Positions 54,181 through 64,000 of a DNA stretch of 64,000 nt are shown one piece after another. The notes under the pieces are model-generated. The model saw nothing but the letters and a program-made list of their open reading frames with translations, did no database searches and was not told the origin of the DNA. The stretch spans positions 1,178,001 to 1,242,000 of the forward strand of contig OY744465.1 of the NCBI GenBank assembly GCA_963556145.1, in the 5' to 3' direction. This stretch comes from Hygrocybe punicea (taxonomy: Eukaryota; Basidiomycota; Agaricomycetes; Agaricales; Hygrophoraceae). The stretch's first letter is position 1, and the number at the start of each line of letters is the position of its first letter. Position numbers and translations under genes: made by a program.

Positions 54181-54871
54181 GAAATGCACCGGGTTTTTTT
54201 GACTTTTTTGACTTTTCCCACTTCAATATCAATGCCAATGCAAATATAAGACAATATCTAGCATTCTAAACTCATAGGGCTTCCTTCAATACTAAGAGAC
54301 AATTTTATTTCCAGTGGGATTCCACATGAAATCCCACCAAATTCCCACCAAAAAGTCGACATTTATCCATTGTTTTTCTTATATCTTATTTGATACAAGT
54401 GTTGTTAAGAACACCAAGTTTTCCTCAGTCTACTATGGAACTGTCTCAGATCTTACTCAGAGCAAGATTCCACTATGTGGTTCAACACAAATTCAAAATA
54501 TTCTTACATTTGTGTATGTCTTGACTTAGTTGAATACTAGTGTAGGTTACTATTGGACTGAATCATCATTTTCTCATTAATCCAGTATTTTATAGTGTGA
54601 CGATGATTCCAAGTATTCTGATCAGAATCCTTTATGTTTGTTAGTAGTCTTGGGAATGCTTATATGCATGTTCAGCAAACATCACTTTCAGTTAATCAAT
54701 ATGTTTTTAGTTCACATCAATCTCATAGTCACTTTCATCTTCTCTTCATCACCCTCATATTCACCTCCATCTTCAGCTTCAGCTTCATCTTCAGCTACAT
54801 CTCTACTCAGCAAATACTCACTCATATTTACTAACTCCTTGTTTTAGGGATCCATATTAATCCCATAATTA

Positions 54872-54930
54872 TCTTCATCTTCACCTTCACCTTCACCTTC
54901 ACCTTCACCTTCACCTTCACCCTCACCTTC
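54872..54930. repeat. TTCACC microsatellite
   Basis: About nine TTCACC hexamers in a row with single changes. Confidence 0.95.
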
Positions 54931-55087
54931 ATCTCCCACGTCGGCAATGAATACATGGACTGACACTAGCACTGGGACAGAAGTCCTGAGTCTGAGTACA
55001 TTCACCAATATGTTCACCAACAAATTTTCAAACACCTTTCTGCCACTAATATCCAACAGCAACAACAACAACAACAAGAATGGCAAC

Positions 55088-55125
<38 letters not shown>

Positions 55126-55345
55126 CAACAGCAGCAGCAGCAGCAGCAACCTGGCTCATCAGTGTCTGTACTTTTCCCACTGTTGATCGGGTTGAGTTCT
55201 ATGTTAGCAATGGACATATGGACTGAGTTTTGCAACTGGAACAGGAGTCACCTATCAGAGTCTGAGCACATTCAAAAACACATTTTCAAACACATTCCTC
55301 CCATTAATACACAACAGCAACAACAACAAATCAACTGTAGTGGAG
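54930..55345. repeat. Diverged tandem duplication with a CAG run
   Basis: ACATTCACCAATATG...TTTTCAAACACCTTTCTGCC (54998-55050) and ACATTCAAAAACACATTTTC...CATTCCTCCC (55265-55305) are related units each followed by CAACAGCAACAACAAC. Between them lies a CAG/CAA run at 55091-55150. In one frame both units read as HIQKHIFKHI-like peptides, so the source may have been a Gln-rich coding region, but I cannot support a gene. Confidence 0.6.
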
Positions 55346-55349
55346 CTTC

Positions 55350-56215
55350 AAAACATTTATAGTGGTGCTTCAAAGTATTTGTAATAGTGCTTCAAAATAT
55401 TTAGAATAGTGTTTGGAGCCAGCTCTTCAAAATATTACACAAACCAGATCTTCACATACACAAGAAGCACATTCAGAAAAATATTGGAATGCTGGCATTG
55501 GTGGCTGCTTGTGCAGTAACATTGAACTAGAAAAGTGATAGTCAGTAGAAGTACAGAAATTAAACAAAAAAAGACATAAGTTGAGCAGAATGGTTTGCAA
55601 TTTGCAATTGTGAACCACTCTACTTGTCATTGGATGGATGGTTGCTGTGTTTGTTTCAATGTGACATGAAGTCACAGTTATCTGCTCATACCCATATCCC
55701 AGGTCCAGAGTTAGTGGGACACAGTTTAATCCCAATGTGAGAATTTGTTATTACTGGGTTAATTCAGAAGGCAAATGGAGTGGTTTGAATAAAGGTGGCT
55801 TCAATTAAGGGCTGGGTGTTAGAAAATTGGCACTAAGATAAAATAGAAGACTCAGTCTTTATATGAAGACTGAATATATTTGAGACCACCTAAGATAAAA
55901 TAGAACTATATACAATAGTTAGAATGGTTAGTAGTTAATAAAAGAAGGGATTTACAATTCAGTCTTTATATGACGACTGAGTCATCAATCAACAAAACCA
56001 AGGTTTTGGTACCCTACAATTGGATCTCCAATTGAATATCCAACACTGGGCAAGATAACCATCACACATTGTTTTGGCTTGTGCTCATCAGATACAAATT
56101 TCTAAATCCAACTAAATCAGACTGTTCTCAACTATGACTAAAATCAGATGAACTCTTCAAAATGTGATAACAAATATAATAAAAGGTGCTATCTACATGT
56201 AATAACTACATTACT
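55350..56215. other. No feature seen
   Basis: AT-rich sequence inside element H. Short direct repeats occur near 55850-55980 (CAGTCTTTATATGA twice). I see no gene. Confidence 0.4.
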
Positions 56216-56224
56216 GTAATACAG

Positions 56225-56495
56225 ATGTGGAGGGGAAAGGGGGGAGGGGAAAAGAAAGAGTGGAAGGAGTTAGCCAACAGATGGGGGAAGGGGACAGGGA
56301 AGAGGGAGCAAAAGGAAGGGGGGAAAGGGGGAAGGGGGGGAAGGGGGGAAGGGGGGGAAAGACAGGGAAAAGGTGGGGAGGTGGGAGAAGATGGGGAAGG
56401 GGGGGGTAGAGAAGGTGGAGGGAAGGTGGAAAGGGGAGAGGAAGAGAGGGGGAAGGGGAGGGGGAATGGAAGGGGAGGGAGGACAGGGACAATAC
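56225..56495. repeat. Long purine tract (GGGGAAAGG-type)
   Basis: About 270 bases almost entirely G and A on the plus strand, in AGGGGGGAAGGGG-like words. Such mirror-rich tracts can form triplex or G-quadruplex structures. It is followed by pyrimidine-biased GTCGCTGCTGCTGCC words. Confidence 0.9.
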
Positions 56496-56744
56496 TCACC
56501 ATCGCCGTTGCGGCTGTCGCTGCTGCTGCCATTGCCGCCGCCGCTGCTGCTGCCGCTGCTGTCGTCATCCTTTGCAACTCTCGCGGCCGCCGTCATCCCA
56601 TTGTTGTTGTCCTTCTGTCCCCGTTGTCGCCCTACCGCCTTCGTTGTTGTCTTTGTCGTTGCTGTTGTCGTTGTCGTTGTCGTCCCGCCGTCTACCTCCT
56701 TGGCGCTGGCCTATGTGTCGGCAACGGCAACGGGGATCGCGAGT

Positions 56745-57290
56745 AGTCAGTAAATAATAATAAATAATAATAAGAAATCTTACAGAAGGGTGTGGGTGTA
56801 CTACCCACGCCCAGTGCATCTCCCATCTGCTCCGTCTTCCCTCGCATCGCTGTCGTCCGCGTCGGCCACCGTCTGAGGCCGCGGATGTTTTACGTTTCAA
56901 AATGGCCGTGGCGGTTGTGGACATTGGGGTGGGCGAGGGCATGGTCGCGGGTGTGGATGTAGTCGTGGACCCGGGCATGAGCATGGGCGTGGGCGTGAGC
57001 TGGGTACTGCTGTAGGTAGTCAGTAAACAAAAAATGTAAAAAAATGTAAAAAAATGTACCGATGTAGCGGGGCCCCACCCCCGCTACTTCCGTTGTCGCT
57101 GGACTGGTCGTCTCCTTCGACGTTGGCATCCCGCATTCACCGTGGCGGCTTTGGTCCTTGTTCGTTGTGGGCGTGTTGACGTTGGGGTTGCCTGTATCAG
57201 GGTAGTAAGTCACAGCACATAATAAAATAAAATAAATAAAAATAATGCAGCGGGGAGGGTACTGGCCCCCGCTGCTCTCGTCGTTGATAG
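56745..57290. repeat. Three AT-linker plus GC-hairpin units
   Basis: Each unit has a GTAGTCAGTAA-like lead, an AT-rich run (for example AATAATAATAAATAATAATA) and a GC-rich hairpin: GGGTGTGGGT...ACCCACGCCC (56788-56812), TAGCGGGG...CCCCGCTA (57065-57086) and GCAGCGGGG...CCCCGCTGC (57247-57275). Degenerate GTCGTTGTCG words fill the gaps. A fourth unit of the same plan is at 35571-35633. Confidence 0.75.
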
Positions 57291-57855
57291 ACTCGTCTGG
57301 CGTCGATCCGGGGCATTGGACATTGGACGTTAGGCGTTGGGCGTCGCACTGAGCATTGGCGTTGCTGTTGGTCTTGTTTGGTTGACGCGTCTTGTTGACC
57401 GGCATGTGACGTTCACGCGTTCCCAAATTGGTCCGTGCACCAAACAACCGTATATAAGGTGCCGGAACCTCACATATTTACTTCGGGGCATTCCCCCTTT
57501 AGTACTTAACAATAAGATAAATAGGTTATAAAAATCATGAGTTCATAGTTATTATTTAATAATGATTTTCGTGTAGATTCCACATGGACTCCAGGTGAAC
57601 AAAAATGGGTCATAGTTCATGTGGATTCCACATGTCCACCTGGAATCCACACGGAATTTACCTGGAGTGGGAGTGAAATTTTGAGTGATAAAATGTCCAT
57701 TTGGCTGGGGTGGAATTCATGTGGAATCCACCTGGAATCCACATTGTCCCACTGGGAATCAGTGGTAAAGGGTAAAGAGCTCCACTCTTGCTGTTCCAAA
57801 TTCCAGAATCTCAATAGAGCTAGGGCAACATTTGGAGAACATACAATGTACACTT

Positions 57856-60240
57856 TTACAATTTATCAACCAAACTAGAAATAAAGGAAGTAATATCATC
57901 TGGAACTTGCTTCTGCATCTCCCCATACATCTCCATTTCCTGAAGCTCCTGTCCCCAATCCATACCATCAGTGAAATTAAGACCTCTACCTTGTCGAATA
58001 GAATACTTCAACAGCTGCAAGCCTTCCATAAGTTCAGGTGAAATACGACTTCTCCGAGCTGTCACAGTTTCTTTGCCTGAAGAAAATATACGCTCACAAG
58101 GCACTGCTGATGCTTGTATTGGCAGAATATCCATTGCAAGGCCAAAAACACCTGGAAAACACAGTTGATTTTCCTTGATACATTGTTGTCAAATAGCTAG
58201 CAATTATGAAAAAAATGCCACATGCCTGCCAATATAGCAAACTCCCTGTTGCTGGTTGATCATCATGAAGATATGCATTACCTTCAATTTCAGCAGATTG
58301 CTGTGGTGTTAGGCGATGTGGATGACGGTTGAGTCTCAGAATATCTCTTGCTGTGGGACGATGAGGTGCTGTGTTCACTGCTGCAGGTGCATCAGTTCTT
58401 GCAGCAGCAGTGGCAATGGCAGCAGCATGATATGGGCGAAGCTGGGAAAAATAAATGAGAATGAGTGAAATAAATATCATAGGAACCTACAGCCTCAATA
58501 AATATATCTCTGGCCCACTCAACTCGCTCAGGCATATGCTCTTCAAACCAAGACAATTTGATGGAAGGATCAAGAACTGGAAAAAAAAAATAATCAATGC
58601 CTAATACAAAAAGAACAAAAAAATGACAAACTCATTGCCAGGGTGTAAGCTAAAACCAGGTCAGTTCGTTGACTATAAGACTCAAGTTTGTCAAGGTTAG
58701 TTTGAACAATTTCAGCTGTCTCTGGATAGTCATCTTGATGTGCTTTCCAAACATCAATAATTGCTTCAAATGCTGGTATGGCGTGACATAAGGTTGGTGT
58801 CTTTTCATGGGATGTAATTTGTTGGAAAGCATGTGGAACCTAACAAACTGCATTTGAGTAGTGTATAGAGCTCTATTGTTGGAGACACCAACCTGCAGAA
58901 TGATTTGAAATGCTTGAAGACCTTCCCAGTCCTGCTCAGTAAGTTGAAATTTTCGTAGACTTGAAAACTCTCAATTTTCAAGAAAGATATCAAGAACCTA
59001 AATATTTGTCAACAATCAAATCAGACACTTGAATACTATAAGTACTTCTCATAAATCAATTGCTCTTTCAATCATTAGTAATGTTGATGACCATTGAACC
59101 TCCATATCATGCAAAAGTTGGAGTTCTGGCCTCTCTAGTCATTCAAACACAGATGAAAAATGTTGCCAGTGAATTGTTGATGACCTAATCTGTGTTCAAG
59201 AGCAGAAATTAAGTTAAGACTTCCAAGATAAGTCAGCACATACAGCATGAATCAGAGATCACACCATTGCAATAGGATCTTGTTCCAGGTTATCCATTAT
59301 GTCTCCAGTTGAAGGAATGTAATCATCAGCATCTTCTTTTGCATAATCCAGATTAGTAATGGCTGATAAAACTGCTTGGCACATGAGATTGACAATATGC
59401 GGAAAGCATCTAGAATACACAATAAGTACTAGTTACAATCCTAGAATGTTACATACCTAACTCTTCATTTTGTTTGGTCAAATGGAATCTTGCGACGGCG
59501 GAGTTCACGCTCCAGAGTTACCATTAATGTATCATTATTTGATGCATTGTCAAGTGTTACCCATCCAATCTGGAAGATATTCATAATAGGGATAATTAAA
59601 ATCAACAGCACACACCTTCTCAGTAATCTTGAGACAGTCAGTGACATGAAGGAACACATGTGCAAGTGGGGTGTGGCATTCTCTAGATCAAAGAGGGGAA
59701 GAGTAGTTGGCATAGTGGAAGTAGATTGTTGATTAGATGCATGAAGGATAGGAGAAGCTGGTGTCAATGAAGTAGATGGCTGATTCATTGGATGGAAGAG
59801 AGGAGGGGCCAGCATCACCGAAGTTGACAGTTGATTGACCGAGAACACATCATCGGCTGCATCACTCGATGGGCTTGGTATATTAAAGGCAAATCGTCGT
59901 ACAGGTACAGGGCTTTCTGAAATTTGTTGGCCCTGGAGTGGTGTTTTTTTCCTCACTTGAACACGGCGGGGTTGAGGGGGAGTAGGGCTGTATAAGAGTC
60001 TAATGGCTGTGGCTACATTCAATGGATCTTTGCCTTTATGGGATACAGCCCTTTATCGTTGGGACACGAGGACCACAGGTGACATTGGTTGCTGGGTGGG
60101 AGTTGCAGCATTAACATCATATTGTATGGGAAACTCGAGGTCTGCTTCGACAGCCTTTGCCTTTCCTTTACCTCTCTGTGACTTCCTGGGAGCAACCTCA
60201 TCTAGTTCATGCACAAAGCCTAACAGCTGATACATCAACT
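57856..60240 (-). pseudogene. hAT transposase of element G, decayed
   Basis: Reading on the minus strand: a basic N-terminus (MYQLLGFVHELDEVAPRKSQ), a Pro/Ser-rich stretch, GWVTLDNASNNDTLMVTLER (59571 down) with the second catalytic Asp, YIPSTGDIMDNLEQDP (about 59310-59280), LTEQDWEGLQAFQIILQVPH (58945-58880), PTLCHAIPAFEAIIDVWKAH (58795-58740), SYSQRTDLVLAYTLAM, and the dimerisation block MDILPIQASAVPCERIFSSG (58134 down) to SLVDKL at 57856. About eight short introns seem to separate the pieces. The first catalytic Asp segment was not found, and stops are present. Distinct from the transposase at 29845; only general hAT motifs are shared. Confidence 0.75.
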
Positions 60241-60399
60241 GGTATTACAGTTTGATGAGGTACATACCTTCAATTTGAAAACTTGATTGAATGGCACCAG
60301 TTGCAAACTTTGTGGTGTCTTCATTCCTATGTCATGGTGGCATGCTAACAAGGAAGCATGAGCTCAGGTGATGAAACAGAAATCAGGGAACTTACTTCA

Positions 60400-61500
60400 A
60401 TTGATGGTTGGAATGGGTATTTGGTGGGGGGGAGTACTCAGGGAGACCAGCACTGAAGGGAGAGGGCAGATCAACAGTGAGAAACAGTTTCTGAGAGAGG
60501 GAAATGGCACTCACAGGAGGGAGAGCAGCAGCACGCACACATGGGAGGTAGAGAGGGGACACAAGGGGGGTAAGACAACGGTGGCGGTGGTGGAGCCTCG
60601 AGAAGGTCGGGGATGGCACTAAAGCGAGGGTGATGGCTTGAAACCAGAAGGGAGTGCTCAGGGAGACTGGCACTAGACAGAGATGGCAGGTTGGTAAGAA
60701 ATGGTTTGGAGGGGGGAAATGGCGCTCACAGGAGGGAACTGCTCAATGGAGAGACAGTAAGCTCTCAAAGGGGGTTAAGACAATGGTGGCAAAGCCTTGA
60801 GTAAGTCGGGGGATGGCGCTAAATGGAGGGTGACAGCCTGGGACTGAGGGGGAGCCTGCACTGGAGGGAGAAGGTAGGTTGACGGGGAGAAACAGTTTTT
60901 GAACAAGGGAAACGGCACTGAGACACTCAAGGGAGGAGGCAGAGAGGGCTCTCAAGGGGGGGTGGAGCCTCGAGAAGGTGGGGGGGGCACTAAATGGAGG
61001 GTGACAGCTTGGGACCAGGATGGAAGTGCTCGGGGAGACTGGCACTAAACAGGTAACTGCAGGTTGAGGGTAAGAAATGTTCTGGAGGGGGGAAATGGCA
61101 CTCACAGGAGGGAACTGCTCAAGGGAGAGATGGTGAGCTCTCAAAGGGGGTTGAGACGACAGTGGTGGAGCCTCAAGCAAGTCAGGGAATGGTGCTAAAT
61201 GGAGGGTGATGGCCTGGGACTGAGGGGGAGCCTGCACTGGAGGGAGAGGGCAGGTTAATGGGGAGAAAAGGTTTCCAAGGAAGAAAACAGCACTTACAGG
61301 AGGGAGATACTCAAGGGAGAGTGATGGCATTCACGGGAGGTGAAGAGGGCTCTCAAGGGGGTAAGACAACAGTGGCAGTGAGCCTCAAGAAGGTGGGGGG
61401 ACGGTGCTAAATGGAGGGTGACGGCTTGGAAGTTGGGACCAAAATGGAAGCTCAGGGAGCCTGCACTGGAGAGAGAGGAAGTCAGGTTCTTTAAACTAGA
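60400..61500. repeat. Irregular tandem repeat of about 190-225 bp, six units
   Basis: A GGGAGCCTGCACTGGAGGG or GGGAGACTGGCACTA word starts each unit, at about 60440, 60662, 60848, 61035, 61228 and 61455. Units also share GGAGGGTGACGGCTTGG and GGAAATGGCACTCACAGG. The open minus-strand frames over it are Pro/Ser-rich by-products. The array lies between the transposase and the right end of element G. Confidence 0.85.
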
Positions 61501-61893
61501 AGGACGGAACCAGCAGACCACACTCACGGTATGAAGATGGGAGCCTCGAGAGGGTGCAAGGTAGCATGACAGGGAGGAAGGGAGACAGCTTAGGACTATG
61601 ATGCTTGAAGCTTGAAGGACAAAGATGGCGAGCGTGTGACAGAGGAGCATTGAGAAAGTTGGAGACGTCGTTGAGGAGAGGGTGATGGTGATGTGGGGAG
61701 CAAACTGTGGGTCGTGGGACTTGTGGGAACCCTATGCCCACAAATTGCCTAATTTGGAACTTTGAATCAGTCGGTCCATGGTTAACCGCGGTCTGGGATC
61801 ATAACTGGACCATTACCAATGGTTCGGTTAAATTTCGGTCTGGTCCGAATGGTCTGTGGTCTTTAACCAGACCATGGTAACACTAGTTCCAAG

Positions 61894-62040
61894 CAGGACT
61901 TTGGTTCCCCCCTAATCTTAGATACCCTATCTTGTGCCTCTTCTATCTCCCTCTTCCCCTTCTGCAATCTCTTAGCCTCACCTCTATGACATGACACAGG
62001 CACTTATATGATTTTACATGTTTGCACATTTGGTAGACTG
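61894..62040. other. No feature seen
   Basis: Unique-looking sequence next to the right flank of element G; no gene or repeat recognised. Confidence 0.35.
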
Positions 62041-62049
62041 TCCATGGGT

Positions 62050-62205
62050 CAGTCCAGGCTGGCCCTCAGCTGATTTTGCTGGCCCTGGCCCTGGCCCTTG
62101 AGGGCCAGGCAAACCTCAGCTGGCCCCGACCCTGAGTCATAAGGGCCAGGTCAGGGCCAGGCCGGGTCAGGGTTGGCCCTGGTCAGCCCTGGCCCTCTAT
62201 CTCAA
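62050..62205. repeat. GGCCCTGG-rich inverted-repeat patch
   Basis: Clustered GGCCCTGG, GGGCCAGG and TGGCCCTC words in both orientations over about 150 bases. This resembles the subterminal motif clusters of hAT MITEs in this window (GAACCG in element E, GGGTAC in the 39559 MITE). No defined ends or target duplication seen. Confidence 0.5.
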
Positions 62206-62587
62206 AGATTTGTACATACATGCTCTCCATTCACAGTATTCTAATTCACATAGTCATCATTAAAGCAAGGGGGTGGCGGAACGGGAATCCCGAACCAGGG
62301 GTGGGGGGGGGGGGGTCCAGCCAGGGGCCTTAAAATTTTTTCCGACTTGGGTTCAAATGTGCCCTAAAATGGACATACATAGCACACAACGAGAAAGAAG
62401 AGCTGTCCATGCGAGAAGCAGCTGTCCATGGATCAATACATCATAATAAAATTTTTATTCGTCAATCTACACAGTTGTTACATGGCAAAGAGGAAGAGGT
62501 AAGAGATTTGAGCTTGTAGTTCTATATTATACGAAGACCGTTGCAGGGCCACACAGGAATTCTCGGCTGACAGTTTCCTTGACTGTC
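62206..62587. other. Low-information stretch with a poly-G run
   Basis: A run of about 14 G lies at 62306-62320. The remainder shows no gene or repeat; it probably holds the start of the gene that follows. Confidence 0.35.
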
Positions 62588-64000
62588 CGGACTGTGGCCA
62601 GGTGATTCATGTTGGTACTGGTGGGGAAAGGAACCTAGAGAGTCATCGCTCCTCAAAGACATGTAGGACAAAAATTGCGGAACAGAACGCACAAATCAAA
62701 CGAAGGCCAGATAAATCACTCCTCACATTTTTCAGACCCAAGCTTGCACTCAACCAACCCACAGTCTCCACACCTACACCTGTCCGTGTGCCAGAAGTTC
62801 GTTTCACGCAGCTGTCGACCTCGAAAAGGGACAAGGTTTCACCTTCTGAGTCATCAGCGACGGTGAGAACATCACAGCAAAGCACATCACATACCACTGG
62901 AATTGTCCATGCCGAAGACAACCATCCACCTGCCGCTGTTCCAGCACTTCAGATGCTGTACAAAGCCATCGAACGTATTCCTGCGGCTCCTCTGGCAGAC
63001 AGGAACCATTGCCTGGCCAACTTCGCTGGTGATCCACAGGCATGCATTGATCCAGGGCTCGACGACTGGGTTGACATCTTGAGTCTGATGTTCAAGCGGT
63101 CTTTTGGCTGGGGAGTAGATGAGCATTGAGAAAATGCAAAGGATATGTTGCAGCGTGGTGAATACGGACTGGATGGCTTTCTGAAGTTCCTGAAGTACTT
63201 TGTAGACCATCATGGTCTGCAAGTTGGAATGTTTGAATCCAAGGTCGAAGTGCTCATAAACGAGATAAATGAAAAGTGCGGAAGATTAAACTCAGCATCA
63301 ATGTCGTGGAAACTTACGGCACTCCTAGATTCCCATGTACAGCTCCTGTTGAGGCCGTTGAGGTAATCGATGTCGATCAGATAGAGGATTCTAGAATGGT
63401 CAAAGAGCTGATCAAAGCGACATCAGAGACAGACAGCATGGACCCTGAATGCCCAGGAACGATGACCATAACCATACCCAGAGTTCCCTGCGGAGGAAAT
63501 CTGATAGTGTTTGCACCGGGGAAGAATCAGCATACCTCATACCCATTTGGCCTCCACAACGAGCAGCTCATTCCATGGAACTACCACTCCATCGATGACA
63601 AGTTCTACCTGCAATCGAAGACTTGCACCAAAGCCACCTCAAAGCGAGGCAAGACGTGTGTTCCTTGTCAAGCGTTGTCGTCAATGTCAATCTATCAGGG
63701 GATCATCGATTGCATGGCAGATGGTGTCCACAAAAACACACCTCTTGCATATCATGGAGTGGGAGGACTTGTCGCGGTTATCCGAAGAAAGTCAAACCAG
63801 ATCGAGCAGTTGCGGTTCATGAAGCTCAATAACAGTCGTAAGCTGCTGGGGAAAGTAGTCGCATTGGAGGACCATAAGCAATGGATTATGGCTGTTGCGA
63901 GCGGTAAAGTTGATCGAGTGGCATCGCTGGTCCAAGCAGGTCTAGCACACCATGCAGGAATTCGCAGCCTCATCAAGGAGTATGACCGAGCAGTGCAGAA
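62588..64000 (+). pseudogene. Uncharacterised Agaricomycete protein with zinc finger, partial
   Basis: The gene runs off the window. It opens with a C2HC/BED-like finger, CPDCGQVIHVGTGGERNLES then HRSSKTC (62589-62668), followed by a basic, Ser/Thr/Pro-rich linker. A central part reads DWVDILSLMFKRSFGWGVDE, then a TGA at 63127, and on in frame as AKDMLQRGEYGLDGFLKFLK. After a frame change near 63290 it continues NVVETYGTPRFPCTAPVEAV (about 63301), HTSYPFGLHNEQLIPWNYHS (63535 on), GKTCVPCQALSSM, TPLAYHGVGGLVAVIRRKSN and VASGKVDRVASLVQAGLAHH. I recall many near relatives in Agaricomycete genomes with the same block order and no assigned domain. The broken frames suggest decay. Confidence 0.55.

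Larger units (their letters stand above)
53720..57778. mobile_element. Element H: large inverted-repeat insertion in G
   Basis: Left end (53720-53756) and right end (57742-57778) are inverted copies reading CCACTGATTCCCAGTGGG then ACAATGTGG. Each is followed inward by arrays of TCCACATGGA or CCACCTGGAATCC words. Outside, TTTACCCTATA and TATACCC-like flanks also mirror each other, so the exact terminus and the target duplication are unclear. No transposase was recognised inside. Confidence 0.6.
50176..61885 (-). mobile_element. Element G: 11.7-kb hAT element, second family
   Basis: Ends TAGTGTTGCCATGGTCCGG and CCAGACCATGGTAACACTA are inverted, and the perfect 8-bp repeat GTTCCAAG flanks the whole unit (50168-50175, 61886-61893). 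GGTTAAC motifs repeat near the left end and ACCATGGTT-like ones near the right. A decayed hAT transposase lies at 60240-57856 on the minus strand. The remaining space is filled with minisatellites and a large inverted-repeat insertion (53720-57778). A typical hAT is 3-5 kb, so most of the length is later growth. Confidence 0.85.

Noticed and set aside
53913..54269. Open frames spelling HVESMWNPCGV repeats
   Set aside because: Product of the CCACATGG minisatellite; no start, domain or codon bias supports a gene.
54998..55305. LTR pair, suggested by related units followed by CAACAGCAAC
   Set aside because: The units are adjacent and diverged, lack TG...CA ends and a target duplication, and look like a tandem duplication.
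1..64000. tRNA, rRNA or telomere repeats
   Set aside because: I scanned for cloverleaf-like and TTAGGG-type stretches and saw none that I could support.

Overview
The window looks like accessory, transposon-choked DNA from a filamentous basidiomycete, most likely an Agaricomycete. The evidence is the company of families: a KDZ (Kyakuja/Dileera/Zisupton) transposase with a CxC1-type cysteine cluster, a Plavaka transposase, hAT and PIF/Harbinger transposons, an alpha-type protein kinase, a DUF6532-type protein, and short GT-AG introns of about 50 bases. I see no intact host gene. Nearly every gene-like stretch is a decayed copy interrupted by one or more elements, and in many cases removing the element restores the reading frame exactly.

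Layout. 361-4158: KDZ transposase gene, broken by a frameshift and a 327-bp foldback element. 4236-5740: satellite array built on CCCATGGG. 6008-6779: dispersed repeat with an inverted partner at 16862-17633. 6842-11176: alpha-kinase pseudogene split by a long solo LTR (7858-9518). 11327-16720 (minus): integrase-core-like pseudogene split by a solo LTR and by LTR element A (12891-16390). 17650-18345 (minus): unknown pseudogene. 18700-27960: SPT5-like pseudogene split by a 130-bp hAT MITE, LTR element B (19544-24339, itself carrying a MITE and a nested 1.8-kb LTR element) and a 782-bp foldback. 28940-29517 and 35340-32830: two halves of one Plavaka gene in opposite orientations. 29527-32468 and 36203-43449: two nearly identical hAT transposons in inverted orientation; the second carries a Harbinger element (37087-41387) that in turn carries a hAT MITE. 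43450-49250: DUF6532-type gene broken by a solo LTR, a 1.2-kb hAT-like element E and a truncated LTR element F. 50176-61885: an 11.7-kb hAT element G with a perfect 8-bp target duplication, swollen by minisatellites and a further large inverted-repeat element. 62588-64000: start of an uncharacterised zinc-finger-bearing gene family, running off the window.

Two things stand out. First, elements A, B and F appear to be one family of non-autonomous LTR retrotransposons. They share a primer-binding-site motif and code for a single protein with a Cys/His finger, proline-rich repeats of about 57 residues and, in A and B, a C-terminal coiled coil, with no pol gene visible. Second, the 3.7 kb between the two inverted hAT copies appears to have been flipped by recombination between them. 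Flipping it back reunites the Plavaka gene and a possible 5' exon of the DUF6532-type gene, and it pairs an 8-bp target duplication exactly.

All family names come from recognising sequence motifs by eye; no database search was run.
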